NCBI GenBank assembly: GCA_002840565.1
Contig: PHBK01000023.1
Coordinates: 1 to 64,000, forward strand
Length of the DNA: 64,000 nt
Source: Deltaproteobacteria bacterium HGW-Deltaproteobacteria-12
Lineage (GTDB): Bacteria > Desulfobacterota > Syntrophia > Syntrophales > Smithellaceae
Reading direction: 5' to 3'
The notes under the pieces are model-generated. The model was given only the letters and a program-made list of their open reading frames with translations, was not told where the DNA came from and searched no databases. The position numbers were made by a program, and so were the translations under genes. How positions within the stretch are numbered: position 1 is the first letter of the stretch; each line of letters opens with the position of its first letter. Of this stretch, positions 60,049 to 64,000 are shown one piece after another.

Positions 60049-60130
60049 ATATTTAATATGGGAAAAAGTTCTTTGAATATTATTCTCAGCGACAAAGCTA
60101 TAATACAATATCTGATTAAGGAGGCTCTGG

Positions 60131-60346
60131 ATGATTACGACAGCGGGAACTGCTAAAGAGAAATGGTGTCCCTTTGACAAGGGACAGATGTCACCACGAG
60201 AGCATATAACAGGAATGTGTATAGGTCCCGACTGTATGATGTGGCGGTTTTGGTTGCCGCCTTCGGAGTTAAATGTAGAAAAGCCTAAACATGGAATAAG
60301 AGATAAGGATAAAAAAGGATACTGCGGTTTGGCGGGGATATACTGA
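60131..60346 (+). CDS. Small Cys-containing protein, unknown function
   Basis: 71 residues with paired Cys: KEKWCPFDKGQMSPREHITG then GMCIGPDCMMWRFW, and GYCGLAGIY at the end. The CPF...C...CMMWR...GYCGL spacing resembles small metal-binding proteins seen in phages and deltaproteobacterial genomes, but I cannot name the family. The ATG has an AAGGAGG site at the right distance. Control by RpoN-type and vegetative promoters is inferred from the upstream sequence. It is followed by a gap and a terminator at 60487. Confidence 0.7.
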   Translation: MITTAGTAKEKWCPFDKGQMSPREHITGMCIGPDCMMWRFWLPPSELNVEKPKHGIRDKDKKGYCGLAGIY

Positions 60347-60486
60347 TTTTAATCATTTTAAATGACCTCAAGTTAAAAGAGGTACAAATATGAAAAATAT
60401 TGGTAATATCAAGCAGCCGGGAAGTATATTGCAGAGACAGACCAGCTTTTGCCGGTCTTAGTAATCATAGTTTTTACAATGGGATG

Positions 60487-60520
60487 AAAAAGGCGGAGCC
60501 ATTAATGACTACGCCTTTTT
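60487..60520. terminator. Terminator after the small-protein locus
   Basis: AAAAAGGCG (60487-60495) and CGCCTTTTT (60512-60520) form a perfect 9-bp stem with flanking A and T runs; it works in either direction and could serve the PilZ gene as well. Confidence 0.8.
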
Positions 60521-60575
60521 TTGCTTATAATTATCAATTAAAGTCATAGCAATCAAAAGCAAGAAACGCCGCCGT

Positions 60576-60974
60576 TTATTTTTTAAAAGTCCCGACTGTA
60601 TTGATAAAATCCCTTAATTCTGCTTGTTCAAAGTAACCCATCCACTTGAATTTCACACTGCGTTTTCTCAAAGGTACTGATGATTGTACACTATCAAGAA
60701 CGGGAGAGTCGGAAACAGTATCGAAATCAATTTTCTCTTTATCATAGTCTGACTTCTTGATCATTTTCAGGATACCGGATTTCTCCAGATCAGACGGAGA
60801 TCCATTATAGATAAAAGCCATGCCCCCCTGGCTGATATCTATCAGTTGCACTTTCTGTTCCGGAATATCGCCGGTGCCGGCTGAAATGATGACAAATGTT
60901 CCTTCTTTGACGGCAAAACGCGGTTCCTTTCGAGGTTTAAATAACCGGCGAAAGATGTTGCCGATACTGGCCAT
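60576..60974 (-). CDS. PilZ-domain protein
   Basis: 132 residues with the c-di-GMP-binding motifs RKEPRF (RxxxR, about 17) and LIDISQGGMAFIY (D/NxSxxG, about 43-55) in the normal order. It is a single-domain PilZ protein that should bind cyclic-di-GMP and act on a partner. It could influence the polysaccharide or pilus functions encoded in this window, but none is adjacent. The ATG has an AAAGGAGGAATAGTC site. Confidence 0.87.
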   Translation of the reverse strand: MASIGNIFRRLFKPRKEPRFAVKEGTFVIISAGTGDIPEQKVQLIDISQGGMAFIYNGSPSDLEKSGILKMIKKSDYDKEKIDFDTVSDSPVLDSVQSSVPLRKRSVKFKWMGYFEQAELRDFINTVGTFKK

Positions 60975-61265
60975 GACTATTCCTCCTTTTTTTAAAAAGA
61001 CAGAGCCTCATCACAGACGGAGGCGACAGTTTGTTTGCAAACCACTGAATATACTTTATTCTTAACTGATTATATGAAACGAATGCGTAAATAAGTCAAG
61101 CAAAAACCTTTACGGGAAATTAGAGCCAATGTTTATTGATGGATATACACGGTATGGGGATGAATGCCCGGATAACTGTCAGCAAGCCACAAATATCCTT
61201 AAAAAAGAAAGCGTAATAAAGATATTCCGGCAGCACTGGGGTTTGAACATGCTTAAGGGCGGAAG
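60975..61265. other. Intergenic stretch
   Basis: No coding region or clear element is seen between the PilZ gene and the first box of the RNA locus. Confidence 0.5.
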
Positions 61266-61282
61266 TGTCGGAATTCTTTACA
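61266..61282 (+). promoter_or_regulatory. TGTCGG box, distal copy, RNA locus
   Basis: TGTCGGAATTCTTTACA, 91 bp upstream of the second copy. Confidence 0.6.
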
Positions 61283-61356
61283 TTGCGAAATATTTGTTTA
61301 TGTAAATGAAATAATGAATGTAATTTACTTTTAGAGCTTTATTGTGGTTTGATCAG

Positions 61357-61373
61357 TGTCGGAATTGTTTACA
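61357..61373 (+). promoter_or_regulatory. TGTCGG box, proximal copy, RNA locus
   Basis: TGTCGGAATTGTTTACA, starting 83 bp upstream of the -24 GG at 61440. Confidence 0.6.
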
Positions 61374-61438
61374 AATTAAGAATCTCCGGCAATTATTTAT
61401 TTTGCCTAACTCCTATAAAATCAATGGTTTAGAACAAT

Positions 61439-61454
61439 AGGCATGTTGTATGCT
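61439..61454 (+). promoter_or_regulatory. Sigma-54-like promoter, RNA locus
   Basis: GG (61440-61441), ten bases, GC (61452-61453): AGGCATGTTGTATGCTT, matching GGCA-G at -24 and ATGCT at -12. It points at the structured RNA. Confidence 0.65.
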
Positions 61455-61464
61455 TGTTTTTATC

Positions 61465-61729
61465 ATGAAAGTGATTGCGTTTTTTCCGTTGTTTTGTGTT
61501 CTTCTAACTGTAGCAAAAAACATTCAATTTAATTAAGCGGGATACTGCTGTGCGCGTATGAAGTCCGTTCTGCTGGATGTTAACGTAAATAAAAACAAAG
61601 GGTCTTTGTGGTGATTATCACCCGACAAAAGATCGAAGGTTAAATGAAGGACTCCAGCAAAAGACAAGACGGCACAAGCGGTTCTCGCTAGCCCCTCGCC
61701 GGAAGTAATGTTCCACGAGGGGTTTTTTT
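61465..61729 (+). ncRNA. Structured RNA with intrinsic terminator
   Basis: No protein gene fits, but the segment folds well. An outer stem is 61537-61553 with 61672-61688; inner stems are TGCTGGA (61571-61577)/TCCAGCA (61653-61659) and TTAAC (61580-61584)/GTTAA (61639-61643). A strong hairpin 61601-61634 has GGTGA/TCACC at its tip. A terminator follows: CCCCTCG (61692-61698)/CGAGGGG (61716-61722) with seven T. The first ~70 nt could encode a 23-residue peptide (ATG 61465). The rod with an open middle recalls 6S RNA, but the sigma-54-like promoter argues against that. It is not a c-di-GMP riboswitch by motif. Confidence 0.55.
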
Positions 61730-61740
61730 AATAGTTCAGA

Positions 61741-62127
61741 TTAATCACCGGCAGCTGAATAAGTGCTGACTTGAGAATTCGATAAAACTATTCCTACAGT
61801 AATTACGATGGGAGGTCCTTCCTGAATTGATACAACGTAATCAGGGCCAACATTTACTAAATTGGCGGCACCATATCCGCCATTAGTGCTTTTGGCGTAA
61901 GTTAGCAGCTCGCTGGAATTCGGATGCTTACCCTGAACTATTATATATTTGCCTTGAGCATTGGAAAGCCGGCCTTTAATTTCAGCTATGGCTGCTTCCG
62001 CAGCTTTGATGCGCGCTTCGGTAGGTGTGTTGATATATCTGGAAACAGCAAAAACGATAAGAATTCCTAGAATTGTTATTACGGCAACGACTTCCAGCAG
62101 AGTAAAACCTTTCTGATTAGCAGGCAT
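61741..62127 (-). CDS. Type IV prepilin / pseudopilin-like protein
   Basis: 128 residues with a class III signal peptide QKGFTLLEVVAVITILGILIV: prepilin peptidase cuts after Gly7 and the glutamate at mature position 5 is present. A short variable C-terminal domain follows, without the disulfide loop of major pilins. It may be a minor pilin or a type II secretion pseudopilin. The ATG has a GAGGTC site. No other pilus assembly gene is adjacent. Confidence 0.88.
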   Translation of the reverse strand: MPANQKGFTLLEVVAVITILGILIVFAVSRYINTPTEARIKAAEAAIAEIKGRLSNAQGKYIIVQGKHPNSSELLTYAKSTNGGYGAANLVNVGPDYVVSIQEGPPIVITVGIVLSNSQVSTYSAAGD

Positions 62128-62336
62128 TTGTAAGACCTCTTATGATAGAATAGCTTGTGCAAGAGCAATCAGAACAATCACTATATCGTCTTATCCCGGT
62201 GTTTTACATGCGTGGAAATAACTTACAGCACCGTAGAGAAGCGTGTCAAGGATTTTGTAAGAATTCTGTAAGAATGATTTATGATGCCTGTTTCCTCCGC
62301 AGAGATGACCTTAACCCGCCCCGCTCCGTTTAAGAG

Positions 62337-64000
62337 TCAGAATCTCTGCCCCAGGTACAGATAAAAAGAGGAGTGCCCTCTTTGCGCCTGGCCGTATGCC
62401 AGATAAATGGGGCCCAGATAAGTTTTTGTGCCCAGGAAAATACTTCCGGCGTAAATCAGGGATTCAAAATTTATGTCCGATCTTTTATTCCAGACATTGC
62501 CGGCCTCTCCCGATATGCCGAAGTACACAGGCATCTTCAGCGCGCCAAACCCTGCGGAGGCAAGTTCCCGATAGGCGATTAGGCGGGCCAGACCAGTATG
62601 ACGGCCGTAAATTTCATTGGTGGAAAATCCGGAGAGGTTAAGAAATCCTCCCAAAGGAAAGGTATCCTGGACTTCGGCATCATCATTGTCAATGGTTGTC
62701 TGAAAACTAACGCCCGGCAAAAAGGTGTATTTTCCAAATGTCAGCGCCGTCATCCAGCGGAACCCCAGCGACTGCACTTCAATATCCGATCCCAGAGCTT
62801 TAAGATCATACTCCCAGCTCAGAGAGGCATCCGACCCTTTGAGCGGGAAAATATAATTATCCAGAGTGCTGTAGGCCAGCGATGCAAACACACTTCCCCG
62901 GTCGTAGGGATCTTCGCCCACCGTCGGATCGCCGATCAATACTTTTACAGTGCCATGCTCCCGCCGCAGTCCTGCGCGAATTTCACCCCAATTGCCGAGT
63001 TCCCGGCCGATATCCAGTTCGCCCTGAAAGGCATTGGTCCGATATTGCTTCAGGATATCACCGGCGTCATTATAATCATTAATGTTCCGGACATAATACT
63101 GAGCGCTGGCGGCAACGAAGTAACGCATTCCATAATCGATCGGCTGATAAAACTCCGTAAAAAACCGGGGATTCTCGCCGATGCGGAGCTCGTTACGCCA
63201 TTCGCCGCCCCGGCTGTTAATGGCCGTTTTCGTAAACTGCGCCGTCAGGCCGTAACTGCTGGTGCCTTTAAAGTTGTCTTCCAGTCCCAGACCAAACCGA
63301 AAATAATTCGGCCCCCAGGATTTTTCCAGCGGTTCGATCACGATTGCCGAGGACTTATCCTTCTTCCTCAAAAAAAAGTCCACGCTCTCAAACATGTCAA
63401 TGCCGTAAATCTGGGATATCGTCTTTTTCAAGTCGCGCATATTGAATTTGGAGCCAGGCTTGACATCAACGTGAGCGTCAATCAAGTCGGTCGGCAGTGA
63501 TGATTTATTGGCGATATGGACTTCGTCAATATCCATCGGTGGCAGTTCTTTTTTTCGATGGGTTTGCAAAAACGCCAGAAAGGCTTGCTCATTGCCCAAC
63601 CGCGCCAGAAGATTATTCATGGAGGCGGCTTTTTTCCGGCCTACTCCCACCGCCTCGCCGGCGCGGAAAAATTCGCCGGTAGTGATGCTGCCCAGGTCCG
63701 GCTGAATCAGAATATCTTCTCCCGTAAGCGTGCTGATCTGGTAGACGGTGTTTCGCTGAACCATGATGGATGTCAGTTGAGAGGTAATTTCGATGGATGT
63801 TGTAAGCTGATCACGATTGCTCAAGGTGGTGCTGATGTCCACGGCGACCACTATGTCTGCCCCCATTTGTCTTACCACATCGACCGGAAGATTATTGGCC
63901 ACACCGCCGTCCACCAGCATTTTGCCTTCGATTTCCACAGGTGCAAACATGGCGGGAATGGACATACTGGCCCGGAGGGACTTTACCAGTTCCCCTTTTC
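62337..64000 (-). CDS. Patatin-like phospholipase with Omp85/BamA-like barrel (partial)
   Basis: The 3' part of a gene that continues past the right edge; 553 codons plus the stop are visible. The N-terminal visible segment (LVKSLRASMSIPAMFAPVEI ... LVDGGVANNLPVDVVRQMGA) is the end of a patatin domain, where DGG contains the catalytic Asp; the GxSxG serine lies outside the window. Residues about 160-235 look like a POTRA domain (INKSSLPTDLI-type, MRDLKKTISQIYGIDMFESV), and the rest is a 16-strand-like barrel ending YLYLGQRF. These proteins span the outer membrane and expose or secrete a lipase (PlpD-like). Usual whole length is about 730. Confidence 0.87.
   Translation of the reverse strand, partial: KGELVKSLRASMSIPAMFAPVEIEGKMLVDGGVANNLPVDVVRQMGADIVVAVDISTTLSNRDQLTTSIEITSQLTSIMVQRNTVYQISTLTGEDILIQPDLGSITTGEFFRAGEAVGVGRKKAASMNNLLARLGNEQAFLAFLQTHRKKELPPMDIDEVHIANKSSLPTDLIDAHVDVKPGSKFNMRDLKKTISQIYGIDMFESVDFFLRKKDKSSAIVIEPLEKSWGPNYFRFGLGLEDNFKGTSSYGLTAQFTKTAINSRGGEWRNELRIGENPRFFTEFYQPIDYGMRYFVAASAQYYVRNINDYNDAGDILKQYRTNAFQGELDIGRELGNWGEIRAGLRREHGTVKVLIGDPTVGEDPYDRGSVFASLAYSTLDNYIFPLKGSDASLSWEYDLKALGSDIEVQSLGFRWMTALTFGKYTFLPGVSFQTTIDNDDAEVQDTFPLGGFLNLSGFSTNEIYGRHTGLARLIAYRELASAGFGALKMPVYFGISGEAGNVWNKRSDINFESLIYAGSIFLGTKTYLGPIYLAYGQAQRGHSSFYLYLGQRF

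Larger units (their letters stand above)
59578..60130. other. Intergenic regulatory region of the small Cys protein
   Basis: Apart from the two TGTCGG boxes, the sigma-54-like promoter and the TTGACA/TATAAT promoter listed separately, no gene is convincing. A GGGGAC fragment (59744) resembles the REP-like pieces elsewhere. Confidence 0.5.

Noticed and set aside
59968-60156. A 62-codon frame just after the sigma-54-like promoter
   Set aside because: It has no ribosome site, overlaps the start of the better-supported Cys protein, and contains the sigma-70 promoter.
61537-61690. Reading the structured RNA as 6S RNA
   Set aside because: The rod shape fits, but the conserved 6S sequence blocks could not be confirmed and a sigma-54-like promoter would be atypical; kept as unclassified.
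62598-63500. A 300-codon open frame opposite the patatin/barrel gene
   Set aside because: It is a shadow of the barrel-coding sequence; no domain or start signal.

Overview
The window looks like chromosomal DNA of an anaerobic deltaproteobacterium (Desulfobacterota), most likely near Syntrophus/Smithella. This is inferred from gene content: ADP-forming acyl-CoA synthetase next to a CoA hydrolase/transferase, a selenocysteine-containing HesB-like protein, RicT beside holB and tmk, a PEP-CTERM protein, twin PilT-type ATPases and many TPR lipoprotein-like genes. No ribosomal RNA or other definitive taxonomic marker is present.

Layout. 1-8950: partial ACT-domain gene, EamA and YitT membrane proteins, then a minus-strand run of acyl-CoA ligase, EttA, a metallo-hydrolase/esterase pair, PspC, TlpA-like thioredoxin and CcdA. 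9085-11520: periplasmic thiol protein, small cytochrome c, dodecin, a MazEF module and a decayed 3' end of purH. 11570-13060 is an AT-rich island carrying an exported DUF7662/GIY-YIG protein. 13166-26065 is a long minus-strand housekeeping block: metG, ricT, holB, tmk, ferredoxin, NifU-like, lipoprotein, an ispH-UbiA fusion, tlyA, dxs, ispA, xseB, xseA (isoprenoid precursor supply plus exonuclease VII). 26322-33778: amino acid permease, an exported methyltransferase-like protein, a PEP-CTERM protein, and a three-gene polysaccharide locus (BcsS, GH26, cellulose-synthase-like GT2). 34052-37251: tRNA-Ala and pilT/pilU with a degenerate receiver. 37619-41175: CoA hydrolase/transferase plus ADP-forming acyl-CoA synthetase, probably acetate/ATP-yielding. 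41292-46141: TPR proteins, HesB-like selenoprotein, an AbiGi-like protein and HigBA. 46425-56868: transglutaminase, HD hydrolase, MacAB-like export system, mpg, asd, ribF. 56985-64000: tRNA-Leu, two lipoproteins, VanZ, a small Cys protein, PilZ, a structured RNA, a prepilin and a patatin/beta-barrel protein cut by the window end.

The observation I consider most worth following is a recurring DNA motif, TGTCGGAwnnnTTTrCA, found five times in intergenic DNA. It is paired with sigma-54-like GG-N10-GC promoters at three loci: the PEP-CTERM gene, a small cysteine protein and a structured RNA. At two of them the geometry is nearly identical (two motif copies 91-92 bp apart, the proximal one 81-83 bp from the -24 GG). 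This resembles a PrsR/RpoN-type PEP-CTERM regulon that also controls a small protein and a non-coding RNA. Others are the HesB-like gene read through an in-frame TGA, the IspH-UbiA fusion, and the GT2/GH26/BcsS locus that lacks BcsB and BcsC.
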